This document shows, in pieces, positions 1 to 12,672 of a DNA stretch of 64,000 nucleotides (the stretch's first letter is position 1; each line of letters begins with the position of its first letter). The position numbers were made by a program, and so were the translations under genes. The stretch lies in contig WOFQ01000003.1 in the NCBI GenBank assembly GCA_012184525.1, positions 372,001 through 436,000 of the forward strand, written 5' to 3'. The notes under the pieces were generated by a model. The model had not been told where the DNA came from and did no database searches. It saw only the letters and a list, made by a program, of their open reading frames with translations. Source of the stretch: Xenoacremonium recifei (taxonomy: Eukaryota > Ascomycota > Sordariomycetes > Hypocreales > Nectriaceae).

Positions 1-1477
1 AGTTTTCGGCCAGGCAGAACGGAATGGACGCCTTCATGTCGGCTACCAGGTCTCTTGCTCGCTCCTGATACCCAGGTATTGATTCCTCAGGACCCAAGAG
101 TTTAGCAAGGCGCAGTGTAATGTCGACTTGGGTCAATTGAGCTTTCCGCCAGGTGTTCCAAACAGCGGCCACGTAAACTTCCATAGCATAAGCATAAGCA
201 CAAGTTCAGGCCTCAAGCAGTCAACAGCTGTAACTCACAGTCAAAATACTTATCAACCCTTCCCTCGGCGACAAAGGCGGTTCCGGGTGTCTCAGCGGCT
301 GCGTTTCGCACGCGGCCATACACCTGAGGAGCCCAGTAACAATGCTTCTGGAGATTCCAATTCGAAAGCTGCGTATCTAATTCCGAAGCCTCGTCCTGGA
401 GCTGAGACAGAGTCTGAATGGGGGTGGATGGATCTTCCAACAGCATCAGAGCGCGTTCCTTGAATGGGTGAAACTTGATTAGGATCGCGTCCAGGTTTTG
501 AAGACAGCCCTGGGTGACCGGTGCGCAAAGCACTCCCATTCCGGCGTGTTCGGCAGCCTAGAGACCGTGAGTTAAAGAATGGCCGTTACTTCCAATACAG
601 GCTTACTTACCACTGGAGTTCGGAGCACGAGGGGGTTGCCCAGCGAGTAAACCCTCACGCCCTTCTTGAGGTCGAAAGGCTTCACGCCGCCCTTCAAGAT
701 CGCGCAGACTCCTTGCACATGGGCCTTGTGCTGCGTGGGAGACGAATCGCTGCTGACTATGATCTACCCAGAAGTCAGAAAGAAAGTAGCTCGGTCTCTG
801 GAATCCGCCAAACCTCATAGATCCCGAGGAGCACCGCTGTGTAGAGACTCTCAATCGAGACCACCGTCGTCTCTTCAGACAAGCTCTGCGTAAAACTCCT
901 CAGAAGCTGCCCATACTGCCACTGCGCTCTCTCTGCAAGACTCTCTCTCCCAGTCCTCTTCCCAACCGACGCAAGCACCAGGGCCCTCGCCGCAGTAGCA
1001 AGGCTCGAGTCTGGGCTAATGCTGGTCAACAGCGATTCCATACCGTCGAGAAATCCGCGCGACTGCAGCCGGTCGCGAGACTCGAGGACAAACTCGGCGA
1101 GAAAGATGCCCAGTGCGGCTTCTTCAAGCTTTTCATCTGGGACTTCAGGCGCCCACCAGCAGATGGTTGTTTTGTATGTAGCTTTGGGAGGTGTATAGTT
1201 GCGGAAGAACAGGGCCGTGTCATCCTTGTATCCGGGACACCGACGATGAGACTTTACACAGCGATTGCATTCCTTTTTGAGCACGTCAGCATACTTCATA
1301 AATAATTGTACCATGTTGATGGTTGAGGTAGTAAAAGAGTGGTGCTCTGCATACTGGTCGAGTCTCATCGCACTGCGTATGTTAGTATCGCCTCATACTC
1401 ATATGAACGACACAACTTGCCTTCTTACGTCGCTTCTTACACGTCTCGCATCCACGAGAGACGCCGTGATTAACCAT
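1..1477 (-). CDS. Zn2Cys6 fungal transcription factor, C-terminus beyond window
   Basis: The protein starts at 1477 with a binuclear zinc cluster assembled from three exons: CETCKKRRKK (1477-1421), an 18-nt exon CDETRP (1372-1355), then ECNRCVKSHRRCPGYKD (from 1272). The joined spacing gives the six cysteines of the family. The first intron (1420-1373) uses a GC donor (GCAAGT); the next runs 1354-1273. Further introns at about 813-764, 610-558 and near 220-150 keep frame, and the last visible exon reaches base 1, so the gene is cut by the window edge. The region after the cluster (SLYTAVLLGIYE and following) resembles the fungal-specific C-terminal domain of aflatoxin-regulator-like proteins. 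A nuclear DNA-binding regulator is expected from the family; target genes are unknown. A start 35 codons upstream (1582) is open but adds nothing family-like. Confidence 0.85.
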
Positions 1478-1881
1478 GGTATACAATGGCGACTTTTGTT
1501 GATAGGTTGTCAGGTGTGGTGTAAGACTAAAAGAAGGATTCCTTAAGATGGGTGACGTTACTAATACCAGCCAGCCAGGCAATCACGTGCGGGAACAGAC
1601 TGGCCATGCCTCTGTTCATGACACAAACTTAGCTCCAAAGCCAACTCATACACCTGGTTTGCTAAATTCCAAGATTAAACAAAATGTTCCTTTCCATTCC
1701 GGTCGTCCAATCGCAAGTCAATCCTTAAGCAGGTCTGCTTTTCCGTTTTCCCGTGGTAATGTACAGCTCCCGAAGCAAGACAACGTTAAATTCCATCATC
1801 CGGCCGCCACCTGAGCATTTTCCATGCTCTCCGCCCCCATACGAAAGGACTCAGAGGGACTCTTGGTCTCGTTTGTGGCCT
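1478..1881. other. Intergenic, 404 bp
   Basis: Lies between the start of the regulator on the minus strand and the 3' end of HIR3 on the same strand. It must hold the regulator promoter and the HIR3 3' UTR. I see no further gene or repeat. Confidence 0.5.
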
Positions 1882-4800
1882 CTATGCCTCTGCTGTAGCC
1901 TCGGACTGAGCCTCTTCGTCCGGGCCAGCCTCGGCCATCTCAGTATCCTCATTATCGTGGCCCTCATTGGGCTGCTCCCCTTCCTCTTCTTCTTCTTCGG
2001 CCGCCTCCTCTGCTTCGTTCTCTCCCTCTTCGTTCTCTTCCTCTTCATCCTCGCCCTCGCTTTCGCTATCAGCGTCCTCACCGCTGGAATGTGTGCTCTC
2101 CGTTCCGCGACGCAGGTTTGGGAAGAGTAATCCGGGAGGAATATCTTCATCATACCCTTCCGGAGCATCACTGAGATCGCTGAGTTCGCTCTCGTCATCT
2201 GCTGAGTCATGGATGCTATGCTCGCTCTCAGCTTCTTCCTTCTCGACTGTCTTAGAGTCATCCAGCGCAGGCTCCTCCTCCTCCTCCTCTTCTTCTTCTT
2301 CGCCATGCACCTCGGTATCCTTCATCTCCACATCGACATCTTCTGCAGCTTCCCGTTGTATCTGGGCATCTGGGCCTTCATCGTCACTCCCAGCTTCGCT
2401 AACAGTGGGATTTGGTGTGTTGCTGCCCTTACGCCCGCTGGAAACACTGCCAACACGACTCTTACTGGTCCGTGGAGCCTCCATCGATCGAACCACGGCT
2501 TGCTCGGCTTTCCTCAGAACATCCGGTCGTCTGACCCCGGTTCGTCGTGCACGCGGTGCAGCAGCTTCTGATTTTTCAGTCTCTTGCGCTTGCGGAGTAT
2601 ATGTGCCTGCTATACTCTCCAGCCCATTAGGAAGGTTGAGAATGCTACTCAATGAACTCGTAGGCTTGGCCTCTGATTGTGCCGCCGCTTGGGCCTGGGC
2701 TTGAGCCTGGGCTTCTGCTTCCTTCGCATGGTTGCGCTCCTCGATAATCTTGCGAGGCTCAAGCCCCGGTAGAGTCTTGGCGATCTCAGTGTAGATGGTC
2801 GAGTAACAGTCATTGAGTAGGTCGTCGATGGGGGCTGCTTTTGTCAGATTGGCGTTGAGCTTCTTCACCTCTATGGCGTCCCGCATGCAGTTGAAGACAG
2901 GAACCTGGGACTCTTCGCTCGCAGCCCACTCTGTAATTCGCTCGCTGATGATCTCGAATTCCTCAGTCGACATCGACTTGAAGACATCGTCAACCACCTG
3001 CGGGATCTTATAACTTTGGCGCAACAAGTTGACATATGCGATGCAGCAAGACTGCCAGAGGTCGGTGAAGTGATAGAAATCGGCGCCCTTCTTCCTGAGT
3101 CGCCTCAAGAGCAGCTCCAAGTTCACGCGGTCTGACATCAACACAAGGAGCTTTGTCATGAAGCGCACGTACTGCTCTGTGTAGACGTGATGGCGGCCCG
3201 GTCGTTCGAAGTCGCATTTCCAGACATTCATAACCATCGTCTTGGTGAACATGCTTTCCCTGAGGATACCGAATGCTGCCCTTGCCTCTACATGATGGTT
3301 ATGCTGACCCAAACTACCCTCGTCAAACAAGATCCTAGCATGTCGCATGATGATCCGATGGTGCCAGTTCGATCGATCCTTGTCCCTCAGCTTCGACAGG
3401 TTCCGAATAACATACTCTTCCCAGTCTTCGATTTCTGAGAAGGAGGCAAAGTAGTCGTCTGCGCTAATTTGTATGCCGAATGGTTGCTCAGAGAGCATTT
3501 GAGCGGCTTCGGCCGATGGAATATCCCCTCGCATTACCATCTTGTGCAGAACTGAAACCAATTTGTAGTGAGGCTCCAGAATTGGCTCGCTACTCTTAGA
3601 CTTGCGTGCGCTATAGGCCACGTCAAGAGCCTTCTTGAGCGTGTCAAGAACAAGCTTAGATGTTATCTTGTGCCGCTTATCGTTTGGTTCGAGAAGGTCG
3701 TCTGGTGTCTGGTACATTTTCCAGTAGCATTTTGCAAGCATGTAAGGGTTCCTTGGCACCGTCAGTCGTTAAGTACTGCCAGTTTGATCAACTTCACTTA
3801 CCTCCAGTTGCCAGGCTTTCGCTCCATAGCCATCCTAAACAGCTTGGCAGCGAATTTCCAAACCTTGTACTCAGACATCTGGTCGTGGAGTATTCTCCTG
3901 AAGGTACCGGCCCCCATGTTCTCAATAAAAAACCGCTCCTGGTCGGAATGTTGAAAAGGTTCCATGGCGAAGGGCTCGCGGCTCGAAGCGTAAAGTCGCA
4001 TCGCAAATTTGTGGTATAGGTCGTGCAGAGGATCCTCTTCATTGACGTCTACCTCTACGCCGCGAGAGTGCGACAGGGCCAGGGTATAGCAATGAATGGC
4101 GTTTCGCTGAAACTTGACCAGCTCCGGCCGGTCTTTGTTCATCTTGTCAGCAGTCCATAGAACTGCCTCGTCCAGTTCGTAATCGAAACATTCTGCTAGG
4201 CGGAACCAGGCATCCCATCTGTCAGCAGTGAACTGTAACTGAAGTCGGAGGAAGGTAGCGCCAATTCGGAGGTCATCGGTGGCGCCGGGTGTTTGACGTC
4301 GATTGAGGTCAACTCCCTTGAACTTGGTCAATGCCATCATTCCCAGCAAGAAGAACCAGCCATGTCTCGCGAGTGCTGTTTCTGAAGTGTTGACCGAAAC
4401 AGCGTCGACAGAAACGCCTCCAACAAGAGCCTGATAGAGACGAAGAGGATGGATCGGTTTCTTCAAATATTCCGTGAAGTTTCTTAGGTTGTGGATCATC
4501 TGAGGCGTCGATTTCGTTTGCCCAACTGTCTGTTGCATATGCTCAATCGTGGTCTTGAGGTCTGATTTCAGGAGGTCTTTCATAGGCATTCGATTCGCGA
4601 GTACAGTGATCCGCTCAACCAGGTGCATGGTCTGTCGTTTCTCGAGTTTCTCAGGCGGGCAGCCATGGTCTTGGACATCCCACACGCCTGCGCCCAGTTT
4701 AAGGCCGTGTAGGTCGTACAGAACTTGGCCCAGATAATCTTCCCAATTCTCGATCTTCTTGAGTTTGAGAAGCTCTACTCGCATCATCTTCAAGAAGATC

Positions 4801-7800
4801 TTGTTAGATGACTTGCAGCATTTTCGAAGGCCCAGTACTTGGTGGATTGCAGCCAAGTAGTCGGCGAGGTCGTTTTCCACCCCGATTATGGCGTTCTCCT
4901 CCGTGATACCGGCTTTCAGTAGAGTATACTGAAGACACCATGCCCGGACCTGCATCTCTCGCAACTTGTTACGCAAATTTTGAAAGATTGTGTTATTGGC
5001 CGAACTTAGAGATGGGGCTGTCGTCATCCCAACACGAATCTCATCCTCACACATTGAAACAATGTGGAGAAGACAGTTCACCTTGGCAATGGCAGCCGCG
5101 GACTGTTTGAGATGTTCGTCATCAATGATGTCAAAAGCTGTGTGGTCGTTGAGTGCCATTGACAGGGCTTGGACCAATAGCCCATCCAACGACTTGAGCG
5201 TTCTCATGAATAAGAGGATGCGTGACTCCTCAGGCGTCTTAGAGTATGTTTCGCTCTCGATGTCCGACATGATCATCTCGATGCTTCTGAGGTGACAGGA
5301 AAACTTTTTCGTGGAATACTTAATAGCGTCGTATGCGTCTCCCAGTCGTGACCAAAGGAATAATCTCAATTCAGTGCCGCTGTTTTGGAGAAACTTCCAC
5401 AAGTCGCGCAGCCCTTGACTGGCACACTCGGAGATAGGTTTCTCGCTTTCTTTGCGGGTTGAGTCCTCGGTAGGTTTGTCGGCATCAGGGGTTTCTTGGG
5501 GAGCCAACACAGATGCTGGATTCAGCACGGGCTCCAAAGTCTCAATCACATGTACTGGGTTCTCCATGTCATCCTGAAACAAGCTGAGAAAGAAGTCCAT
5601 CGTTGTCAACTTCGAGATCTCCCGATCTGCAGCACCCGGTGAGATGGTTGGCATCACGACGTTGTTGGGCAGTGATATGGTCTCAATTCCCTGCTCTGTT
5701 AGGAAGTCTCTCAGGGACGTCCACATCAGAAGAATATGTTCTCGAACAGGGTTGTCTGAAACAGAGGAAAGCATGACGGATGCCCAGAGAAATCTCGCAT
5801 TGAGAGGATCGTTCATAGGGCTATCTCGCAGTTGAATGTATGCCGATGCTACATCAAGCCAGCGATTGAGTCGATATTTGGTCTCCATTCGAGTATCGTA
5901 ATCAACAACGCTGCTAGGGTTGGTGATTCTTTCGTAGATGTCGATATGAAGTTCAAGCATCATCGGAATGATATTCTCAAGCTCCGCAAGCAGTTCCGGG
6001 AATCCGGCTACCAGTTCCATCTCTGCGGTGACACGAAGATGTATGATCGAGTTCACACGATTCAACATCTGGACCACAGATGTTTTCATGCTTTCAGACC
6101 ATTTCGACACGGCGTAACTCGCGCTGATTGCGCGGACCCATTCATAGGCGATGTCTTCTCCTGTCATCCAGCTGTGACAGCGGTTCATTCTTTCGGCGAA
6201 GGTCTTCAAGCCCTGTTTCTCGTCGAAAGGGCGTGTGGGTGTTTGAACCTGCGAGCCGGACTTTGCATGCTCGAGAAAGGATGATAAGCCCAAACTTGGC
6301 TGTTCGTTCTTGTTCAAAAGAGCCCTGGCTGCCTCCTCGCTGAACTTCGTCACAACGCTCTGGAGATCCTTCGCCGCCAAACGCGTGATCTTAGCTGGTC
6401 GGTTTTCGACGGCGCAGGAGTCGAGTATCTCGTCGATGCATCTCATAGCGCCCTCGTCTTCGACACCAAAGTTCTCCAACACGCTCTTGGTCATTTGAAA
6501 TAGGTTCTGATCGGCCCCTTGGTACGGTTGTAGTTGAGTGGCAATCAATGTGCTAGGATCCGTTGGCTCTTCAGGGTGTAGCGTATCTCGACGACGGACT
6601 CTTTTACTCCTTTTCTCGGTAGCGTTTTCGTCGTCGCCGTCAGGAAGCCCAGCAGTAGATTGTGATCTTTTCCGTGACGGCACAGATCCGCTGCGTTCCT
6701 TTTGAGACTGCTCCAAAGTCTTTTGGCTTTCTGTTGCTGCAGCTGTTGTGTCCTTCTCAGGTTTCTCTTTCTCTCCTGGCTTCTCTTTGTCTCCTTCTTT
6801 CCCGGCAGGGTACTCAGGTGCGTCTTTAAACACCTCCTGAGTCGAATCAAAGCTTTTCTCAAGCGGAGACGGCGAGTCCATTTCCACGTCTTCCGGGGTT
6901 GACGGTAGAACTGCCTTACATGTTGAGAAGGCAGCTTCAGTATCTTCAAAGCATTCCAAAAGAGCCGTACCAAAACTGGCCCACGACGAGATGGGCTGAA
7001 CTGAGTCCTTTCGGCTGTGCGATTTTGCTTGAGATTCAGCCATCTCTGCTCTCGCTCCGTCTTCGTCGTTCATCGTCTCATCCTTCGGGGTTGGGGGTTC
7101 CGAGGGCGGAGGAGTGAGAGTTCTTGTAGGGTCAGGGAGAAATGGAATGGGGTCAAGATGTCGTTTCAAAAGGGCTGGCATCTCTTTGTCGACCCATGGC
7201 TTCATTCCTGGATGTGACAAAGCCATCTCGTCACCCAGTACCTGGAGTTGGGCTTTCAGCTCTTCACCCGCCAAGCCTTCCGCAAGTGACGGAGGCTCAA
7301 CCTCAGTGACAGCAGGATCGTCGTCCAACTCGACCGCAGCTTCAAGGCAGTATCGTTTCAAGCGAGCACTATTCATAGACGCTGCAAACCTGGCTGCCCT
7401 CCGCCATAGCTCCGGATCTGACGGGTCCTGGTCCAAAGCGGCCGTCCAACTGTCCAGCACCTTGCGTCCATCATCCTCATTGTACCTAATTCGATGCTTG
7501 TCCTTCCAAGTCGGGTCGGATTCTCGTTTGTCTTTGAGTTTGTCGAGGGCGAATTGACCGAAGTTCTTGTACGAAAGATAGAGGGCTTGCGATAAACTAG
7601 CTGCAACGCCGTCTGCTCCTCCTGCGTCAACCTCCAAGCTGGCCGCGAAGGATCCGAGCGGTGCGGTCTCTGGTTGGCCATCGGCATGTTGTTCGGTTCG
7701 CTCATAGTCGGTCTTGGCTTCGCGATATTTGAAGATGTCTGATTCGAACAACTCGTCGTACGCTGCGCCGGCAGCTTCTCGTGATCGAGGGCCTTGGGCA

Positions 7801-8031
7801 TGGAGCTTCAAGGCATTCTGGAACCTCTTAAGAGCTTCATCGACCTGCAACCGGGGTTAGGGCAATGATGCGACTAGAGATTGGTTTGCGGCGACGAACA
7901 TGGAGCTCCTTGGTGGTATCGATCTGCTCGTCTATGTTCTCCTCGGGTTCGAGGTTGATGGCTTGGAAAGCCGGCTAGAAAGCAACAAGTTAGCGAGGCA
8001 GAGCAGCTTGGGAGTGCGAAATGCGTACCAT
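1882..8031 (-). CDS. HIR3: HIR complex histone-chaperone subunit Hir3/CABIN1
   Basis: Hir3 is the TPR-rich scaffold of the HIR/HIRA complex, which deposits H3-H4 outside replication and represses histone genes in the nucleus. Four exons give about 1996 aa: 8031-8029 (only the ATG), 7974-7900, 7844-3802 and 3751-1882. The N-terminus after splicing reads MPAFQAINLEPEENIDEQID and continues into HVDEALKRFQNALKLHAQG, the conserved opening of fungal Hir3. Long helical TPR-like segments follow, with a low-complexity charged insert near residues 270-420. The last 250 residues are rich in Ala, Ser and acidic residues, with long Glu runs, as in fungal orthologues. Its 5' end faces the ChAPs gene across 536 bp. 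Family assignment is strong; exon 1 depends on the ATG|GTACGC donor. Confidence 0.9.
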
Positions 8032-8567
8032 GGCTGCAGTCGCGTCACTGCCAGCGGCAGGCCAGTCATTCGAAAAATACGCTGTGACGCTGCTGGTAAT
8101 GAAGCTGTTGCTGAGAGAAGAAGAAGGCCACCTGGTTGGCGACCATGCTTGAATGGAGTCAGCTCCGAATTAAGCTTGAGCGCGTACCCAACGCGACGCA
8201 CCTTAATGGCCCGGGAGCTCTAGCCTCTCAGCCTCGCGCACCAGCCACGCCACCTCAGTGGGCAACCGACACGTGTGATGTGGCGCAGCGCGAGGCTGAA
8301 CCCCCTGGGGCTGCGTGGACCAGGATACGGCCCCCAATCCTAGCTCCAGCACAGCTATCAAGCCAGATCTTAGGGGCCAGCTAATAACGAACTGACCTAC
8401 GTTCAGTCCTCAACACCGCGCACGCAGAGCACCCGCCCTCACCATCCTCCCGCCGCGGCGCCTGCGTTCTGCCATCTGAGCAGCGCCTCGTTGAGCGGAT
8501 TTGGCTGTCCAGCCGCGTCGATCCGCCCCTTGAGACACATCAGCCGGCCAACGCAACCACCGTCGCA
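8032..8567. promoter_or_regulatory. Divergent promoter between HIR3 and the ChAPs gene
   Basis: 536 bp separate two genes read outward, HIR3 to the left and the exomer gene to the right. The right half is GC-rich. No clear TATA box is seen, as is common for constitutive fungal genes. It contains the 5' UTRs and probably a shared promoter. Confidence 0.5.
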
Positions 8568-10910
8568 ATGGTCGCGCCAGCGGTTCCGGAGTAAGCTGAG
8601 CATCCTGAGCATCGCAGAGCCTTGACCGCTGGGACAGGAAGCGCTGACGCAGACCCAGGATCACCGAGGAGATTCTTCACGACTCAATTGATGCCCGAAC
8701 CGAATCGCTCCTCTCCCTCCGAGAGCTCGGCCCTCCTGACCTCGTCCATCTGCTGAAGCACGCCGTGCGCAATCCAGCCAAGCAGGTACGGCACGCGCGG
8801 CTACTCCAGCCAATACAATATGTTAACGACTCTAGACTGGCATCTACCATCATGTCACCGGCGTCGACGCTTCATCCTCAGCAAGTCTTGCTGCCTACAT
8901 CAACACCCTGACCTACAAGGAGCATGGCCCGAACGCCCAGAACAAGATCGTTGAGGGAATGTACTGGTATGGGGTTCCCTACGTCCACACTATGCACCGG
9001 CACACGAGCTGACCTAAACCAGCTGCTACAATGCCTTTTCCCGTCTGGACATGAGAGTCCACGTCTCGATTCCCGGTACCGTCGAGAGCTACTGTGTCGA
9101 CGAGCGCGGCGAGAAACGGAAAGCCTCGGAGGAGCTCTGGCTGGAGACTTACCTCTGCAGTGTCTTGCGAGCATACTCGTATGCAGACGATGGCAGCGGC
9201 GACACCATTCGCAAGATCATGGGCGTACGACGCTTCAACCCTGTGACCAATACCGAGACCGAGCACCGATTCCTCTACGCTGCCGAGCAGCTCTTCTTCA
9301 GGGGTAAGATTTTGCCCTCGCCTGGGATCCGTTACATAGTGCTGACTCTGCACCAGGATGGCAACTCGGGTCGGACTCGGTCGTTCAGGTCCCTACCAAC
9401 GTGTCCAATCACCTGACTACCGGCCTCCTGAAATACTTTGCGACGACCGGCCGATACGCCTCTGGCATCAACCTTTTCGAGAAGCTCCGAACCCAAAGCG
9501 TGGAGGTGTCCTCTCTTCTAGCCAAGGTGATGTTCATGGGACATGAGGAAGTTTCCGGTGTCAGAACGCTTCACGCGGCGCTTGAGGAAACACCAATGGA
9601 CTATGTCATGCTTGATACGCAGGCTGAGTTCCTGATCAACAAGGCCAACAAAGCCAACAGTCCGGAAGTGAAAGAAGAGAGGTTGAAGATGGCCTTGGGT
9701 TGCGCCGATCGAAGCACTGTTGCCGCTCCTACTGAGTTTGGCACATGGGCCCGGTTGGCGCAGGTCTATGTTGCGATGGAAGATTGGGACAATGCGCTCA
9801 CTATTCTGAACTCGTGTCCAATGTTTACCTATCAGGACAAGGACACGCCGGTGATGCCTGAGCCAAAGGAGGTCCATCTTCCCACCCTGCCTGAAACTCG
9901 GCTTGACGAAATCGACAGCGAGCCGGAATCGAGGTACTCGGAACAGGTTGATCCTAGTCTGTTAAACCTGAGAGCAGCCACGTACAGGGGCACCTTCAAG
10001 CAAGCATACAGTATCCTGACCGAGATGACTGCGAAGATCGGCTGGGATCAGCTTCTGAAGATCCGAAGCAATGTCTTCGTGATGGAGGATGAATACCGAA
10101 CCGAGAAGCAGGAGGCCGTTCAGTCTGCTACGGCTAACCGCAACCCCAGTACCGATGGCTTGCGCGGCAGCCCCGAGCAGACGACTAACGGCGAGAACGA
10201 GTCAGATGACGACGAGTCCAAGACGGGTTCAGTCGTCGTTGAGCCCAATGGCGGACAGAAGGTCGAGAAACCCTCAAACACCATTGCCCCCAGTGAAGTG
10301 AAGGCGGACCCCGAAAACGTGAGTTTGCCAAAACGACCTGCTTGAGATCTTGACTGACATGATGCAGGGTGCGAAGAACGACGAACATCTTTCGAAACTC
10401 AACACGAAGCGACTGTGCGAACGTTGGCTCGACAGCTTGTTCATGGTCCTCTACGAAGACCTTCGCGTGTACACAATCTGGCGAACTCAGATGGCCCAGT
10501 ACCGCGCTCAGCAGATGCAGTATAAGAAGTCAGCTGAGGAGTGGGAGATCCTGGGATCGCTCGCTGAGCGTCTGCAGCACACGGACGAGGCTGTCGAAGC
10601 TTACCGCGCGTGTCTCTCGTTGCGATTCAGTCCCAAGGCCCTCGCCGGCATCCTCCGCGTCTTCGAGAAGACAAAGAGCACCCGCGAGACGGTTGCGTCG
10701 GTCATCCGCCTGGTCACCTGGCAGTACCGATGGTACAGTGAATTCAGCCCCGAGCTCCTGCACACCATCCGCACCCTGATCGAGGACGAGGGAGCCGTCA
10801 AGGTCCGAAGCATCATCCAGGCCACGAGCCTGCCGCAGAACGTGCTCGACCTGACGCATCACTACGCGGCCCTGTGTGCGACTTTCAGAAGCAGTGGTAC
10901 CGACGGCTAA
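8568..10910 (+). CDS. BUD7: Chs5p-Arf1p-binding (ChAPs) exomer protein, Bud7/Bch1 family
   Basis: ChAPs proteins form the exomer cargo adaptor with Chs5 and Arf1 at the trans-Golgi and send chitin synthase and other cargo to the surface. The spliced protein begins MVAPAVPEITEEILHDSID and contains the family blocks IPGTVESYCVDERGEKRKAS, SYADDGSGDTIRKIMGVRRF and SNHLTTGLLKYFATTGRYAS, then TPR-like helices to the end. Introns: 8591-8658, 8786-8835, 8967-9022, 9304-9356 and 10319-10367, each with a branch-like CTGAC or CTAAC near the acceptor where checked. The third intron is the least certain; the chosen GTATGG donor keeps frame. An acidic, Ser-rich linker (about residues 440-500) precedes the last exon. 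Which of the yeast paralogues (Bud7, Bch1, Bch2, Chs6) it matches best cannot be told here; filamentous fungi usually carry one. Confidence 0.9.
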
Positions 10911-11454
10911 GTCAGCGTGATTTGATGGCTCCGGGGAGGCGTCACGGGCATCTGGGATCGGGTAGGGGATTCGGCATGGTCGTTTTTGTTATCCGGAACA
11001 GTGTAAAGTGAAGACGGATTGGCTGAGGTCGAGAGCATAGCGTAGAAAGCTCAGTTCACTTGAGAGGAGGAAAATACCTTGTTGTAAACCTGATTATAAT
11101 CAAGCCTTTTTCTAGAGTCGCTGAGGGCATTGGATGTGTAGATTGTTTGATGAGAATCGATGCTCACGACGTAAGAGGCTCGACTCGAGGCTTATTAAGC
11201 TTGAGCGCTAAGCGTCCACTGACGCAGCTGGCGGCCGCTAACTTACAGCGGCTGACCCCGCGCGCGGGGCATTTTGCAACCTAATGGACGGACTGGGAAC
11301 CCTCCAAAAATTTGGGGATCTTCTTTTCATCTTCCTCCGTCAACCTCATCTCGCGACCTGTGACCCGCCAGCACGCGCCTCTGCTGCCTCCATACCTCCG
11401 ACGTCGAGTTCGAAGAAGCGGCATCCAGTACTTAGGCAAGGGCAGCGCAACATC
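10911..11454. other. Intergenic, 544 bp
   Basis: Holds the ChAPs 3' UTR and the promoter of GPN1; both genes read rightward. The short open frames here have no family likeness. No repeat or RNA gene was recognised. Confidence 0.5.
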
Positions 11455-12672
11455 ATGGCCTCGTCTACTACAGGCGACGCCCCGGCGTCCCCTCCCGTTG
11501 CCATCGTCTGCGTTGGCATGGCAGGCAAGCTCCCAGAATCTTCTGTCTAATGCGATAACTCCTCTAACACGGACGCAGGATCTGGAAAGACGACTTTTAT
11601 GCGTCGGATCAACGCTCACTTGCATCAGAAGCAACAGCCCCCCTACGTCATCAACCTCGACCCCGCCGTCCTCAACGTTCCCTTCGAGTCCAACATCGAC
11701 ATCCGCGACTCGGTCAACTACGAAGAAGTCATGAAGCAGTACAACCTGGGTCCAAACGGAGGCATTCTCACCTCTCTAAATCTCTTCGCGACCAAGGTTG
11801 ACCAGATTGTCAACCTGCTCGAGAAGCGAGCCAAGCCAGACCCCGAGAAGCCCGAGCGCAAACCCATCGACCGCATCCTCGTCGACACCCCAGGCCAGAT
11901 TGAAGTCTTCGTCTGGTCAGCCTCGGGTACGATCCTCCTCGAGTCTCTCGCCTCTTCGTTCCCGACTGTTATTGCCTATATCATCGATACCCCCCGCACG
12001 GCATCCACGTCGACCTTCATGTCCAACATGCTCTACGCCTGTTCTATTCTCTACAAAACCAAGCTCCCCATGATTCTCGTCTTCAACAAGACCGACGTCA
12101 AGGACGCGGAGTTTGCCAAGGAGTGGATGACCGACTTCGAGGCCTTTCAAGAGGCATTGAGGCGTGACGAGGAGGCCGATATGACGGGTGGCGTGGAGGG
12201 CGGCGGTCATGGTGGCAGCGGATACATGGGCAGCCTGCTCAACTCGATGAGTCTCATGCTAGAGGAGTTCTACGCACATCTCAGCGTCGTCGGCGTCAGC
12301 TCGCGCGTGGGCACCGGCATCGACGAGTTCTTTGAGGCCGTCGAGGAGAAGAAGCAGGAGTTTCTGCGCGACTACCTGCCAGAGCTGGAGCGTCGCCGCG
12401 GCGAGCGCGAGGAAAACAAGCGCAAGGCGCGCCAGAAGGAGCTGGACAAGATGATGCAGGGCATGTCGGTGGGCGGTCCGGCGCCGAAGACTGAGGAGGA
12501 TGATGATGAGGTTGATGTTGCCAGCGACGACGACTCAGACGGCTCTGATGAGGAACGACAGAAGGAGGACCTGCAGTCGCGGTATCAAGCTGCGCTGGGC
12601 CAGGGCGAGGAAACGCTCACGGCTGAGGCCAGTTTCGCGAAGTATCTCCATACGGCAGGGCGGCAGCAATAA
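11455..12672 (+). CDS. GPN1: GPN-loop GTPase 1 (Npa3/XAB1 family)
   Basis: GPN1 is an essential GTPase that helps assemble RNA polymerase II and bring it into the nucleus. Two exons (11455-11524 and 11579-12672) give 387 aa. Splicing restores the Walker A motif GMAGSGKTTF near residue 20; the intron has a GC donor (GCAAGC) and an AG acceptor and cuts the P-loop itself. The GPN motif appears as GPNGG in NLGPNGGILTSLN, the G3 region as VDTPGQIEVF, and the G4 motif as FNKTDV. The tail (about 290-387) is a charged coiled-coil stretch followed by an acidic DDDEVDVASDDDSDGSDE segment, as in yeast Npa3. RPB12, a subunit of all three polymerases, lies just downstream in convergent orientation; I read no operon meaning into that. 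Confidence 0.95.

Noticed and set aside
1967..2704. 245-aa serine-rich open frame on the plus strand
   Set aside because: It is the antisense shadow of the Glu/Ala-rich tail of HIR3.
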